Shown here piece by piece: positions 10,010 through 25,351 of a stretch of 64,000 nt of DNA. The notes under the pieces were generated by a model. The model saw nothing but the letters and a program-made list of their open reading frames with translations. It searched no databases and had not been told where the DNA came from. The position numbers and the translations under genes are program-made. Within the stretch, counting starts at the first letter, position 1. Every line of letters begins with the position of its first letter. The DNA comes from Babesia bovis T2Bo (Eukaryota > Apicomplexa > Aconoidasida > Piroplasmida > Babesiidae), in NCBI RefSeq assembly GCF_000165395.2, contig NC_010575.1, positions 2,155,001 to 2,219,000 of the forward strand, in the 5' to 3' direction.

Positions 10010-10912
10010 ATGGAGAACAAAACTAGTTTCGTCACTGACTTCCTCATGGGTGGTGTGTCCGCCGCTGTTTCTAAAACTGCGGTGGCACCCATTGAGCGCG
10101 TGAAGATGCTTATCCAGACCCAGGACACAATTCCCGAAATCAAGAGTGGAAAATTGCCACGTTACACTGGTATTGTGAACTGTTTCGGTCGTGTTTGTGC
10201 GGAGCAGGGTGTATCTTCTTTATGGAGGGGCAACATGGCTAATGTGATTCGTTACTTCCCAACTCAGGCCTTCAACTTCGCCTTTAAGGACTTTTTCAAG
10301 ACCCTGTTCCCCAAGTACAACCAGAAGACTGAATTTTGGAAGTTTTTCGCTGCTAACGTTGCTTCTGGTGGTCTTGCTGGTGCCAGTTCTTTGATGATTG
10401 TGTACCCACTTGACTTTGCAAGGACTCGTCTTGCCAGTGATGTTCGTAAGGAGGGCCAGCGTGAGTTCACAGGTTTGTTGGACTGTTTGATGAAGATTAA
10501 GCGTTCCACTGGTTTCATGTCGCTGTACAAGGGTTTCAGCATATCTGTGACTGGTATCATTGTTTACCGTGGTACCTACTTTGGTATGTACGACTCTGCT
10601 AAGGCTGTGTTGTATGGTGATGACAAGAACGTCAGTTTGTTCTTCAAGTGGTTCGTTGCTCAGACTGTCACCATCAACGCTGGTTTGGCTTCATACCCCT
10701 TTGACACCGTTCGTCGTCGTATGATGATGATGTCTGGTAAGAAGCAGACTTCTGAGATTATGTACACGAGCTCCTTGGACTGCTTCCGCAAGATTTTAAA
10801 GAATGAGGGTGTCAACGGTTTCTTCAAGGGTGCCTTTGCTAACATTCTGCGTGGTTTTGGTGGTGCCCTGGTCTTGGTTCTTTACGACGAGCTTAAAAAG
10901 TTTGTCCACTAG
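10010..10912 (+). CDS. ANT: Mitochondrial ADP/ATP carrier
   Basis: Inner-membrane exchanger of ADP for ATP; 300 residues, the family length, in one exon. Seen: three mitochondrial-carrier repeats with [25 protein letters not shown] and [16 protein letters not shown]; the last contains the RRRMMM signature that separates ADP/ATP carriers from other carriers. The start is the ATG at 10010 (MENKTSF). The open frame continues 24 codons upstream without an ATG. Its smooth codon use and high G+C compared with flanks suggest strong expression. Confidence 0.97.
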   Translation: MENKTSFVTDFLMGGVSAAVSKTAVAPIERVKMLIQTQDTIPEIKSGKLPRYTGIVNCFGRVCAEQGVSSLWRGNMANVIRYFPTQAFNFAFKDFFKTLFPKYNQKTEFWKFFAANVASGGLAGASSLMIVYPLDFARTRLASDVRKEGQREFTGLLDCLMKIKRSTGFMSLYKGFSISVTGIIVYRGTYFGMYDSAKAVLYGDDKNVSLFFKWFVAQTVTINAGLASYPFDTVRRRMMMMSGKKQTSEIMYTSSLDCFRKILKNEGVNGFFKGAFANILRGFGGALVLVLYDELKKFVH

Positions 10913-11050
10913 ACATATCCTACGTAGCACATAAATTGTTGTGTTATAATTTATGAAGTTATTTTGTTTATGACCTGTTTTGTCTAGTGCTTGGGGCGGT
11001 ACACCGGTATTCCACCGTGATGGGTGTGTAGACCTGGTCACTATATAACA

Positions 11051-12391
11051 ATGTTGCCGTCATCATCGTTGCTCCAGGATCATATGGATGTTTACGAGCC
11101 CATTGGGGATGATTTGCCGGAACGTGAGAATAGGTTAAAGCTACAGGATTTATACCAACGTTTCTGTGCATTCCTTCGTAGAGGAAGTGCTTTTGTACAT
11201 CTATGTACAGCAGCTGCTGTATTTCTGTTTGCATTCGGTATATTCGCGGTTATTGGTAAATCTAGTGGCCCTAGTGACTGGGAGATTGCTATTCGCAATG
11301 AGCTTTTACATCGCAACTTTGAGAATCACGCTACTGTTCTGGGTGAGTACTCCGAGGACCCGGCTGCCATAATCGTTGAGGCACTCAAACGTGACCAGGT
11401 ACTGATTGGTGCTTCCACTGCAGTAGAGCTCTATATCCAATTCAATGACTTTAACCGTGACTTCAAACGCCATGATAATAGCATATCTGAGAAAATCGAA
11501 CGTTTTGCTACATTCTACCGGAATGTTACACGGATCCGGGAGTTCAATATGAATGTCCACAAAACATATACTATGAAAATCAATCAATTTGCGGACATGA
11601 CACCTGAACAGTTCATGTCACTCCAGGGTACCCGAGCGTCAAAGATACGAGTTAGTAAAGGGATACCCGATTCACAAGTGGCGGCTGTGGGTAACCAAAA
11701 AGGACCTAATTTGAAATCTGAGGTTAGGCAAACTGGGAATCGATTTGCCGACATATCACCGGAGGACTTCATTGATCTACGTAAAGACAATTACATGACC
11801 CCTGTTAAAGACCAGGGTAATTGCGGATCATGCTGGGCATTCTCTCTCATTGGTGTCGCCGAGCCGTTTTTTAAACACAAGCGGGACATTGACGTTGTGC
11901 TAAGTGAACAGAATCTAGTGGACTGTGTGAAGGAGTGCCATGGATGTGATTATGGCAATTCCTACTTTGCCTACGAATACATACGTGACCATGGTGTATA
12001 CCGGTTGGCATCATATCCATACACCGCCAAGAGCGGACCCTGTGTGGAACCGTTGAACGAACCCAGGTTAACTATATCACGGTTTGGCCTATCGGAAAAC
12101 CCGGATTTACCACAATTATTAAAGCAGTATGGACCCCTAACTGTATACGTAGCTGTTAACGTAGATTGGCAGTTCTACAGTTCGGGTATCCTTGACAGCT
12201 GCGCTGATGAAATAAATCACGCAGTGGTACTTGCAGGGGTAGGTCAAGATGATGACGGACCCTTCTGGCTAATTAAAAACTCCTGGGGAACCTCTTGGGG
12301 CGAGGAAGGCTATGTTAGACTCGCGCGTGGAAGCAGCGCTTTTGACAACGAGTGTGGCCTGGCCCACATGGCCCTGTATGCGAGCGCCTAG
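11051..12391 (+). CDS. Papain-family cysteine protease (bovipain-2/falcipain-like)
   Basis: Single exon, 446 residues, built like the haemoparasite cathepsin-L proteases. A cytosolic N-terminus is followed by one membrane segment (about residues 57-75, type II anchor), an I29 inhibitor propeptide (YRNVTRIREFN to INQFADMTPEQF), and the catalytic domain. Catalytic residues by position: Cys261 in GNCGSCWAFS (codon 11831), His390 in NHAVVLAGVG (codon 12218), Asn410 in IKNSWGTSWG (codon 12278). The start is the ATG at 11051; the frame runs further upstream only through a GTG. Related Babesia enzymes act in or near the blood-stage parasite on haemoglobin or red-cell proteins; the role here is inferred. 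Confidence 0.94.
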   Translation: MLPSSSLLQDHMDVYEPIGDDLPERENRLKLQDLYQRFCAFLRRGSAFVHLCTAAAVFLFAFGIFAVIGKSSGPSDWEIAIRNELLHRNFENHATVLGEYSEDPAAIIVEALKRDQVLIGASTAVELYIQFNDFNRDFKRHDNSISEKIERFATFYRNVTRIREFNMNVHKTYTMKINQFADMTPEQFMSLQGTRASKIRVSKGIPDSQVAAVGNQKGPNLKSEVRQTGNRFADISPEDFIDLRKDNYMTPVKDQGNCGSCWAFSLIGVAEPFFKHKRDIDVVLSEQNLVDCVKECHGCDYGNSYFAYEYIRDHGVYRLASYPYTAKSGPCVEPLNEPRLTISRFGLSENPDLPQLLKQYGPLTVYVAVNVDWQFYSSGILDSCADEINHAVVLAGVGQDDDGPFWLIKNSWGTSWGEEGYVRLARGSSAFDNECGLAHMALYASA

Positions 12392-12673
12392 GCTCGTTGA
12401 GTCAGCCTGACGCACGTTGTACGTGCGTATACATACTCCATAATTAATGATAAATCGAATTACATAAATTATACAGCGTGTATTCCAAAAGGAGGGTCTT
12501 ATTTTTGTGTGCTGTCACGTCGGTCGGGCGGCAGTTGTATGCAGTTAGTACTAGAAAATGCTCTGACAGCCCTTATTCACAACAGAAGGCTTCATATATC
12601 AATTAGTGACACGTTGCGCTAGTGGTTTCGATAATAGGCAATACACACACCGTCTTCCTGAGACCGCGGCGCC

Positions 12674-14394
12674 ATGTCCAGTGAGGAGGACCGCCTAGCG
12701 CAGTTCAAAACGCTGCGGCGCATTGGCGCCGGGCGTTTTGGCGAAGTGTACCAGGTCCAGCATAAGGTAAATTAGTTTTTGTTTTCACGAAAGCCCTACA
12801 GGTTACTGGAGAGCTCTTTTGCTGGAAGGTTGTATCTTACAAAGGGCTAAGTGAGAAGGAAAAGGAGCAGTTAGTTATGGAAGTCAACGTTATGAGGGAT
12901 CTAAAGCACCCAAACATCGTTAGATACGTGGATCGAGTTGTGGATCGCCAGAAACACCTGCTGTACATCATCATGGAATACTGTGACTCCGGGGATCTAG
13001 GTGAAAATATGCGCCAGTTCCACAAGCATTATGTAAATGTGAACGAGCAGGTTATATTCGACATTGCACTTCAATTACTATTCGCTCTGGCCTACTGCCA
13101 CAACTCGTCACTTGGACCTAAGCAGGGTCGTATACTCCATAGGGACCTGAAACCACAGAACATATTCCTACATTCAAACCACAAGGCACAGAACCGCAAT
13201 GGGTATGTATGCAAGATTGGTGATTTGGGGTTATGCAGGAGCATTGGTATGGAATCATTTGCCCATTCATGTGTGGGAACTCCGTACTATTGGTGCCCTG
13301 AGATATTGTTATCTCAATCTAAGAACTACGATGACAAGATGGACATGTGGGCCTTGGGGATTGTTCTCTATGAACTATCCTATGGGAAGACACCGTTCCA
13401 CAAGGCGACTACTTTAGCTGAATTGGCACAACTCATGAAGAACGGTGTACCTTTACCGTTACCCGGTAGGAGCAGGCAGTTGAACACTTTGTTGTATGCC
13501 CTGTTACAACAGGACCCTTCCAGGCGCGCTAGCGCGGTACAGTGCCTTGGACTCAGTATATGGGACGGACCTGTATACGATTGGTTCTGGGCTACCGTCA
13601 ATGAGCGCGACCGAGAAAAGATATACTACAACATAGTACGCAGGGGCAACCATCGCTTGGAGCCTATAAGCCAACCATCTATTGACTTTGGTAATCCGGA
13701 AGCGCCTCAGTTGCGGACACCGGTTAACCCTAGGCACGCTGCCTTCGAGCAGCGTGCCACTACCGACTTTATGGATTCAGAATCCGATCCCGTGGACATG
13801 GATTCCACCCCGAGGCCTGATAACGATGCGGTTACAACATCGGTGTCAACGGGACTATCACATTTAGAGGCCGATATCGCATTTTACCATCGTGCTGCAA
13901 ACCCAGTAACGCCAAAGAGCACGGAGCTGCTTTCGCAGTTCCTTCCATTGGGTGAGCAGGGTATGTCACTGGGTGACAAGGATAGTGACGCTCCCAGTTC
14001 AGGCCGTCGCCGAAGGCAAATACCACCACCAAGCGACGAGCCTGTTTCTTCACTAAGGCAACGTTTGTATGCAGAACGGGTTTCACAACAGTACCCAAGT
14101 ACGCCTACGAAGCCACGTTACCTAACTCGAGCTGTTAAGCGCCGTGAGGAGCAGTCACTCTACACCCACGCCAGTGAGGATACCATGTCTGTGGACTCTA
14201 ACGCAACTACATGTGTACGCCATCCGGATAGCTACCGGGCACAGTTTACCGGGAGAACCGTTCCTGCATTCGGGTCATCCACGGTACAACAGCCACACAC
14301 CCTGGCGAAGGAGCCCGAGAAATCAAACTCCGGAAGCATGGTATGCAGCCGGAGAAACTACATGAGTAGCAATCACACCCCCAGAGATTTCTAA
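12674..14394 (+). CDS. NIMA-related (NEK-like) Ser/Thr kinase
   Basis: Exons 12674-12766 and 12802-14394 give 561 residues; the 35-nt intron splits the N-lobe just after the glycine loop. Seen: GAGRFGEV loop, CWKVV (ATP lysine), HRDLKPQN catalytic loop, DLG in place of DFG, and GTPYYWCPEILL in the activation segment, which resembles the NEK family's GTPYYxSPE. The kinase domain ends near residue 265. The remaining ~295 residues are Ser/Pro-rich, with no recognised domain. NEKs act in centrosome/spindle and cell-cycle control; the specific paralogue is not assigned. The following gene begins 12 bp after its stop. Confidence 0.88.
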
Positions 14395-14406
14395 TATATT
14401 TTAATA

Positions 14407-15753
14407 ATGACGAATTTATCGCTAATTCACATAGCAGAGCGCGCGAGCGAGCTTGTGTCGGAAAGTCAGCTGTACTGTGCGCTGTTACACGAACGGCTGT
14501 TTTATAGAAAGCATCCAGAGTACTTCCAGAGGTTGTCACAAAACCTGCGCAAACGCATAGACGCCGGTAATGACACAACCATCCCTTCATTGCGCCATGG
14601 AACTCTGGATTCCGAGGTGACAACGGAAAATGCAGCGGTACAAACAGAGCCAGTGTGTCCACGGAAGACTGATAACTCTAAGGAACCTGAATCGGATACA
14701 TATTCGCAATCCAAACGAGCACCCATGTTATACCAGGACCTAGGATGGGACCTAGAGACTAATTTCTACTACACAATTAGACCTGGAGACTTCTCACCAT
14801 TAAGTCCTGACGCCGATGTGCTGGAACGTAGTGGCAAGATAGGACTGGACTTTTGGAAATGGAATCGTGATCGCAACCCCTTGGGGTATACACCGCCACT
14901 ATGTACCTGCAAGCGCATGGCGGAGCCCAAGGCATTGTTACGTAAGTACGCAACTGGTATTACTGCACCCAAGGAATTACGAGTATGTGAGAACGATGTC
15001 TGCAGGGGTCTTTTATACATACCGTACAGCATGATCGAGGTCCCGCTGAATAGAACTATCAGTAACGGTAGCGAATTTGCGAAGCAAGTGGCTGTCCCTG
15101 ACGACACTGATGTGTATTGCGGTAGCATGAAGCATACACTAGTTCTCTGCACGACCTCACGTAAACACGAGGAAGAATGCCTGGAGGCAATTCGTAAGAG
15201 CAACGTCCCTCATACACTAGTGTATGACGTAAGAGCTCCAGATTTCCTGCCGTATTTCAAAAAGAGGCTGGATACCATTACTATAGCACCTTTAATGGCA
15301 GTTGAGCCCATTGACTCCGATGTGTCGGATAACGAGGATAACTACGGTTTCGGGGAATGTTTTGCCGTGAAGCATACGGAGCGGGGTTTGGTCATACACA
15401 AATATGACCCTAGTACCCAGGAACTATCGGAGATTGATCCTGCAATGCTCAAATGCTGGGCAGGTGGTGACGATGAGCTGCTACCGCAGGAGCCTGTAAC
15501 CCAATTGGGGGACTACACTCTATGCGAACTTATAGAAAGCTTCTCTGGGGAGCGGCGCCCTTTAAAACTATCGCTCAGGAGGACTGTGACATTCAACAGA
15601 AGAAAGGAGTTGATCCATGACGACATTGACGTATCACCAATACGCATTAAGAGGAAGCTGTCATCCAGTGGCAGCTGTGAAATACCTGAAGTAGTTCTAG
15701 AAAATGCACATATGCATTCGGTCATCAACGCTATAGATAATATTACCCAGTGA
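14407..15753 (+). CDS. Conserved-looking protein of unknown function
   Basis: Single exon of 448 residues with no domain I recognise. Features: a helical N-terminus (ALLHERLFYRKHPEYFQRL), a Ser/Thr/Glu-rich linker, a central globular-looking part with Trp-rich LDFWKWNRDRNP and two Cys pairs (LCTCK and CENDVC) that could bind metal, and a basic C-terminus (RRTVTFNRRK, IRIKRKL). There is no signal peptide or membrane segment. It starts 12 bp after the kinase stop on the same strand, so co-transcription is possible. Its last ~11 bp overlap the predicted end of the convergent gene on the minus strand. Confidence 0.75.
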   Translation: MTNLSLIHIAERASELVSESQLYCALLHERLFYRKHPEYFQRLSQNLRKRIDAGNDTTIPSLRHGTLDSEVTTENAAVQTEPVCPRKTDNSKEPESDTYSQSKRAPMLYQDLGWDLETNFYYTIRPGDFSPLSPDADVLERSGKIGLDFWKWNRDRNPLGYTPPLCTCKRMAEPKALLRKYATGITAPKELRVCENDVCRGLLYIPYSMIEVPLNRTISNGSEFAKQVAVPDDTDVYCGSMKHTLVLCTTSRKHEEECLEAIRKSNVPHTLVYDVRAPDFLPYFKKRLDTITIAPLMAVEPIDSDVSDNEDNYGFGECFAVKHTERGLVIHKYDPSTQELSEIDPAMLKCWAGGDDELLPQEPVTQLGDYTLCELIESFSGERRPLKLSLRRTVTFNRRKELIHDDIDVSPIRIKRKLSSSGSCEIPEVVLENAHMHSVINAIDNITQ

Positions 15754-16204
15754 GGTCTATGGCCCGGTGCTCGTTTCCGGAAGTATCATCGCATTTAGAT
15801 TCGCATTCTGGGAGTAATGTGGTTTCATTAATTTACATACCGTCAAATGCACGGCGAATGTCGGGAATCAGCTTTTCAAGGCGCTCGACCTCGTCCATAG
15901 ATAACGTCTCTAACAACACGTGGGAGCCACCCTTGACAAAGGCTAGCACTGGTGTCTCTAGGGTCTCACCCTTCCGGATGTAATGGCGACCTGAACGCTC
16001 AAAGGGCTCGATAAATCGGCGTGATACACGCCCGTTACATATGTATATTAGCTTGTTACTCTCGGGGTCCAGCTTAACCAGTGGCGAGCGTAATTGAGGA
16101 GGGTGTACTATACGCAACCAGCGTCGGAATGTTGGACGCAGCCGCTCAAAACGCCAACCGTGTTGCCGTGATCCAAGATGTAACCCACAAAGTCTTAACA
16201 TCAT
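15743..16204 (-). CDS. Small basic protein, putative organellar, unknown function
   Basis: Exon 1 is 16204-15841. A 33-nt GT...CAG intron leads to exon 2 (15807-15743), giving 142 residues. Without splicing the frame stops at 15833 (123 residues); I favour splicing because the intron has the size and borders of its neighbours. The N-terminus is Arg/Trp/Leu-rich (MMLRLCGLHLGSRQHGWRF), like a mitochondrial targeting peptide. The rest is compact and charged, with no recognised domain. The ATG lies 3 bp past the stop of the pseudouridine synthase on the same strand, and the predicted end overlaps the convergent plus-strand gene. Confidence 0.6.
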
Positions 16205-16207
16205 GGG

Positions 16208-17053
16208 CTATGTTAATTGGTAACCACGCAGGAGTAACCAGCGGCCGCACAAAAGGTTGCCTAGACAAAGGTTACCAAGCCCTATGCGCTTTATAGAGCG
16301 GATTTCAAGCCCAGCTAGCATACATATCCTACGGAGCTGGGAATTTGTAGACAGTCAATGTGACATACCTTACGGGAACCTCCGTGCAGCCTGATCCTAG
16401 CGCTGTAGTCACCCAGAACCTCAACTGTCAGTGGTGGAATTAACTCGCCATCAAGGTATATTTCACCACGAAGAACACATAGCTTAGATTCCGTCAAAGT
16501 GTCACGGAAGCTTATATCGTAACACTCCTCGCAATCATTAAATCGATTGAATAATGAGATGTCCTGTATATCATGAAGCAATGTCTAGTAGGACATACCT
16601 CAGAGAATAAAGACAAACCACTAGCGGAGTAGTCCAAAGGGTTAATGCACAATAGTCTACGTAAACGTGATGGGTCTAGATGGCCACGTAAATCCTCTTC
16701 AGATCGATTGCTGGGAATCAATAATGACTTGGCCCATAAATCAGTCTGTAAGTAGATATAGTCACGGGACGTAGAACAAACACGTTGGGTATAAGTTGAT
16801 AAGTAGCACTCTGGCTTGTGGAGCATTACACTAATGCCGCCGAGACCAGGAGCTCTTAAGAGTGATACGCATCCGGGATCCAATCCACTCTTCACTGGGA
16901 TGTCGCTTTTCACGGCTGTGCCATTAAGTAATACATGGCCCTGTAATCAGTTAGAAAAGGTCCACCAAGACCAACCTTCTTTATTAAACGCTTAGCAGCT
17001 CCGCGACTGCATATACCAACACGCGCACAAAATTGCGATATGCGGATACGCAT
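16208..17053 (-). CDS. RsuA/RluB-family RNA pseudouridine synthase
   Basis: Converts uridine to pseudouridine in rRNA. Exons 17053-16976, 16940-16599, 16563-16369 and 16336-16208 give 247 residues with matching phases. Seen: an N-terminal S4 RNA-binding domain (ICSRGAAKRLIKK, then GHVLLNGTAVKSD), the catalytic region INPLDYSASGLSLFSE where the Asp of LDYSASG corresponds to the family's GRLDxxTSG aspartate, and the C-terminal motif GSRKLRRICMLAGLEI across the last splice, followed by IKRIGLGNLCLG. Eukaryotic members usually act in plastids or mitochondria; no clear targeting peptide precedes the S4 domain from this ATG, so location is open. Confidence 0.85.
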
Positions 17054-17331
17054 CTACAATATTAAGTCATACCCAATGCAGTATCATATAGTATTGTATG
17101 CAATACCACTGGAGTATTCCAAATGTGTAAACTAATAAGCGACCTTCTATTCACTACATGATACACACGACGTTGGACTCATGATGCAATAATCGGGTAA
17201 TATCAGGATAGAGCAGATATAAAATAACTCACATAGATAATGTGAATCATTTTTTGTACCCTGGTACTACAGATCATAATTATGAGTGCCCATTGGTGTC
17301 TACATTCCCTGGGAGGAATACTCTAAATTCC

Positions 17332-18342
17332 ATGGTAAATGCCGTACAATCGATACTCCAGTCCCTAGGAGAGCTATCAAAAAGGAAGGTTAAACGATCA
17401 GCACGTATTTGGACAACAAGGATAGAGGAGCTTGTATCTAGAAGGGAATTGATAACATCTAAACAGGCAGTAGATATCGCAAAATTGCTGGTTCAAAACC
17501 AACTGGAGTCACATAGAAAGGTTCATGAGTTGACATGTCATATAGCTCAGGTGGTACCAACGCTGGAGCGTATTGAAACCTCAGATATATACCCACTCTG
17601 CTACCTACTGGCTGCAGTGGATCTCGATGATGTATTATACAGGCTCTTGGATCGTCATTTACACTTATCGAAGGAACAGTGCATACATACACCACATGAC
17701 TTTTGCGGCATTATTAAATCAGTAGCTTTAATGTCAAGTAGGCATAAGTGGCGCATGAAGCAGACTGGATACATAACAGGAGATATACCCAGTTTCACGG
17801 AGATAGTAGAAAATACTATCCACGAAGCTAATAAAAAGATACCATCATACCTACACAAAAGCGATACTGAAAGTCAAACCCTGGGTGAAATAATTGCACA
17901 AAAGGCTTTTATAGAGTATATATGGCATAAGAACACAGAGGTAGTCAATGCGCATGTGATAAACGGAGCTACGATAGGAGCCAGAGTTAGAATTGCTCAA
18001 ATGCTTACGCCAGAAGCGCAGTCACTGCTACAGAATCAAATAGCAGCTGGGAGCTACCAGAGTACCCTTAGTACACTACGAGAAATACAACGTATGCGCT
18101 ACCCACAGGAGTGTTATCTGCGAGATTTGTACGCCAGATTATGCGCCACTACAGGGGCGTCTACCTATATGTGCAGACAAGAGGCTATAGATACACTGGA
18201 TCACTTCATAAATATGCTTAAGGACACTACACAGTCATCTTTGCTGGATTACCTCAAAGGGATACGGCGCACGGACATACTAGCTAGTAAACACCAAGCT
18301 ACGCACAGGTGGAATTACCCAATCAATATCCGGAAGATATAG
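17332..18342 (+). CDS. Helical protein of unknown function
   Basis: Open frame from about 17212 to 18342 with its first ATG at 17332; upstream codons remain open (from 17212), so a 5' exon in 17060-17240 is possible and the start is uncertain. From 17332 it has 336 residues, strongly helical, with repeated Leu/Ile-rich segments such as PLCYLLAAVDLDDVLYRLLD and a basic N-terminus. It resembles the helical-repeat proteins of apicomplexan mitochondria in texture, but no RAP domain or other signature is visible. Its stop is 9 bp before the REV3 ATG on the same strand. Confidence 0.65.
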   Translation: MVNAVQSILQSLGELSKRKVKRSARIWTTRIEELVSRRELITSKQAVDIAKLLVQNQLESHRKVHELTCHIAQVVPTLERIETSDIYPLCYLLAAVDLDDVLYRLLDRHLHLSKEQCIHTPHDFCGIIKSVALMSSRHKWRMKQTGYITGDIPSFTEIVENTIHEANKKIPSYLHKSDTESQTLGEIIAQKAFIEYIWHKNTEVVNAHVINGATIGARVRIAQMLTPEAQSLLQNQIAAGSYQSTLSTLREIQRMRYPQECYLRDLYARLCATTGASTYMCRQEAIDTLDHFINMLKDTTQSSLLDYLKGIRRTDILASKHQATHRWNYPINIRKI

Positions 18343-22999
<4,657 letters not shown>

Positions 23000-23040
23000 T
23001 AACAAGATATAATATCGCAAAGTTCAATTTACATCTTTAT

Positions 23041-25122
23041 TCAATTGCCTTTTTTCAAGTCAATCACAACACTAGATAGAACCTTGTTGTCCTCGCATTC
23101 GATGTACATCACCTTAGAGTCCTTGCCAACGTACAACGGAGCAATTTCCTCAGCATACGTGGCAGCATCGGAGCCATCTGGAAGCATGTGTGGCTTGACA
23201 CTCCATGTCAACAACATACGCCTGGCAAGCTCGATCCTGCTAGTCAACATCACAATTGGCAGGGTGTGACGTTTAGTAGCAATCCACTGGATCAACTCAG
23301 GCTTGTCATCAACGTGGACAATCAATGCGTCGACGTCCTCAGAAGCAATAACCATGGAAACATCATTAGCTGCATCACGCAACAAAGCGTGACGGTTATT
23401 CCACTCACGAGTGGCGAGCATGTCCAACTCAACCAATGACATGATCTTAGCTACCTCACGAGGACGAATTGAACTCAATTTACTCATAATGTCCTCGTTC
23501 AACAAGCTCTCGCGCAACAACTGCTCAGCGTTGAAGTAAGGGTCGTTCTCAGCATTGTACAACAATAGACGCTGAGTACGAACTGAATGAGCAGGGTAAG
23601 CACCAGTAGCTGATTCAGCAGAAAGCATAACGGCGTCAGCACCGTCGTAAACAGCATTGGCACAGTCAGTAGCCTCAGCACGAGATGGCTTGGGGTTGCT
23701 CTTCATGCTCTCCAACATTTGGGTGGCAACAATCACAGGTTTGTGGTATACCAAACGACATAGTTGGATCAAACGCTTCTGGATAACTGGGAGATTAGTA
23801 ATTTCAGTCTCTACACCGAGGTCACCACGAGCAATCATCATACCGTCTGATACCTCCAGAATACCGTTGATGTCGTCCAAAGCAGGCTGTTTCTCAATCT
23901 TAGGGATAATGGCGATTCCAACGTTCTCAAGGTGAGGAAGAGCAGTCATGAGGTGCTGCTTGGCAGGCAAGAAACGTTCAATGTAGTACTCCTGTAAAAT
24001 GGCCTCGATCTCGGGGTCCTCGTCCTCAGTGTTAATGGAGTTCATGTCAATGGCATCAATACGATCAAGCAATGGTTGCATGTAGGAACTACCAGCAAAG
24101 TCCAATATGATGTTCTTTAGGTACAAGATGTCAGTCATACGCTGAACGAAACTGACACCTAGGAAGTCCAAACCCAAAGCGTAACTGAAAATAGTATCCT
24201 TGACGTCCTTCTCACTGAAGAGGTCAACGGTAATAGCAACATTGGGAACGGCGAAACCCTTGCGACTGGAAAGAACACCGTCGTTAAGAACAACAGCAGT
24301 CACAGATGGAGCATCCCTGTCAACAGAAATAACCTCCAAGTTCAAGTTACCGTCATCCATAGCAATGGTGTTGCCAACATTCAAGTCACGCAAAATATCA
24401 GGGAAGTTGAACCTTACGCGAGTCTGAGAACCCTTGACGTCATGAGTGTCAAAAGTAAACTTGTCACCCTTCTTAAGCTCAACAAACTCAGCTGCACTGC
24501 TCTCGATGCCCTTGCCAACAGCATCGACGTTAGGCATGAAACGGCCAATACGCAACTTGGGTCCTTGAATGTCACCCAAAATACCCTTAGGTGATACCAT
24601 GAAGGAGTCAGAACCTTCACCAGATGAACGGACCAACTCCAACTGACGAATCATACGAGTAAGACGCAATTTAAATAGACGAGTGCCGTGAGAAAAGTTC
24701 AAACGGTAAATGTCAGTACCAGCCTCCATAATAGACCTCAAGGAATCAGCAGTGCATGTAGAAGGTCCCAAGGTGGAAACCTGCTTAGTCAAAGTCATAA
24801 ACTGACCTTGAGGAATCTCAGCAGGGGAGAAAGCAGGGTTGGAAGTCGCGGAAAGAACGTGAGTGAAGTAATCAACAGCATCCTCACGACTCGCAGGAGC
24901 ATCGACTTCATAGATGTTGCGACGGACGTTGCGCTGACGGAAGGAAGTGTTCTCCTCAGAATAACGACGCTCAGGCTGATTACTAGTGCGAGCTAAATAA
25001 CCCATGCAATTGCTAGCACGGTCCGAAAATGTGTGCGAAATGCCATCGCCATTCGCAACGGCAAACAATGCACAAACTGCAAAGAACAAAGGATAACTCA
25101 TTAAGGATAGTATGACCGCCAT
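23041..25122 (-). CDS. PK2: Pyruvate kinase II with signal peptide, probably plastid
   Basis: Single exon, 693 residues, about 190 longer than cytosolic pyruvate kinase. Catalyses phosphoenolpyruvate + ADP to pyruvate + ATP. It begins with a signal peptide (MSYPLFFAVCALFAVANG), followed by a ~90-residue Arg/Ser-rich stretch that could be a plastid transit peptide. Catalytic landmarks: GPSTCTADSLRSIMEAG, IYRLNFSHGT, IPKIEKQPALDDI, MMIARGDLGVE, and the family signature around DGADAVMLSAESATGAYP. Apicomplexan PKII has been placed in the apicoplast (and in some species the mitochondrion), where it can supply pyruvate for fatty-acid/isoprenoid precursors and make nucleotides. The bipartite N-terminus supports the plastid route; not proven here. 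Confidence 0.92.
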   Translation of the reverse strand: MAVILSLMSYPLFFAVCALFAVANGDGISHTFSDRASNCMGYLARTSNQPERRYSEENTSFRQRNVRRNIYEVDAPASREDAVDYFTHVLSATSNPAFSPAEIPQGQFMTLTKQVSTLGPSTCTADSLRSIMEAGTDIYRLNFSHGTRLFKLRLTRMIRQLELVRSSGEGSDSFMVSPKGILGDIQGPKLRIGRFMPNVDAVGKGIESSAAEFVELKKGDKFTFDTHDVKGSQTRVRFNFPDILRDLNVGNTIAMDDGNLNLEVISVDRDAPSVTAVVLNDGVLSSRKGFAVPNVAITVDLFSEKDVKDTIFSYALGLDFLGVSFVQRMTDILYLKNIILDFAGSSYMQPLLDRIDAIDMNSINTEDEDPEIEAILQEYYIERFLPAKQHLMTALPHLENVGIAIIPKIEKQPALDDINGILEVSDGMMIARGDLGVETEITNLPVIQKRLIQLCRLVYHKPVIVATQMLESMKSNPKPSRAEATDCANAVYDGADAVMLSAESATGAYPAHSVRTQRLLLYNAENDPYFNAEQLLRESLLNEDIMSKLSSIRPREVAKIMSLVELDMLATREWNNRHALLRDAANDVSMVIASEDVDALIVHVDDKPELIQWIATKRHTLPIVMLTSRIELARRMLLTWSVKPHMLPDGSDAATYAEEIAPLYVGKDSKVMYIECEDNKVLSSVVIDLKKGN

Positions 25123-25351
25123 TTTAATATATTAAAATACAAAATGATTTATCAAGGACATGTAGGGAATATAAACCATGTGCCCATCATGTTACAGGGG
25201 GTAGCTACCCTAGATAGCAAGGGTGTTATTACACGTAGCTTGTATAGGAAATATCGCATATTATTCCATTAAAGGTCCTACGAAATATTAAAATATGCTG
25301 TTAAAAGGTAACTGTTACACGTAATACAGCATGTGCACATGACCTTCTACA

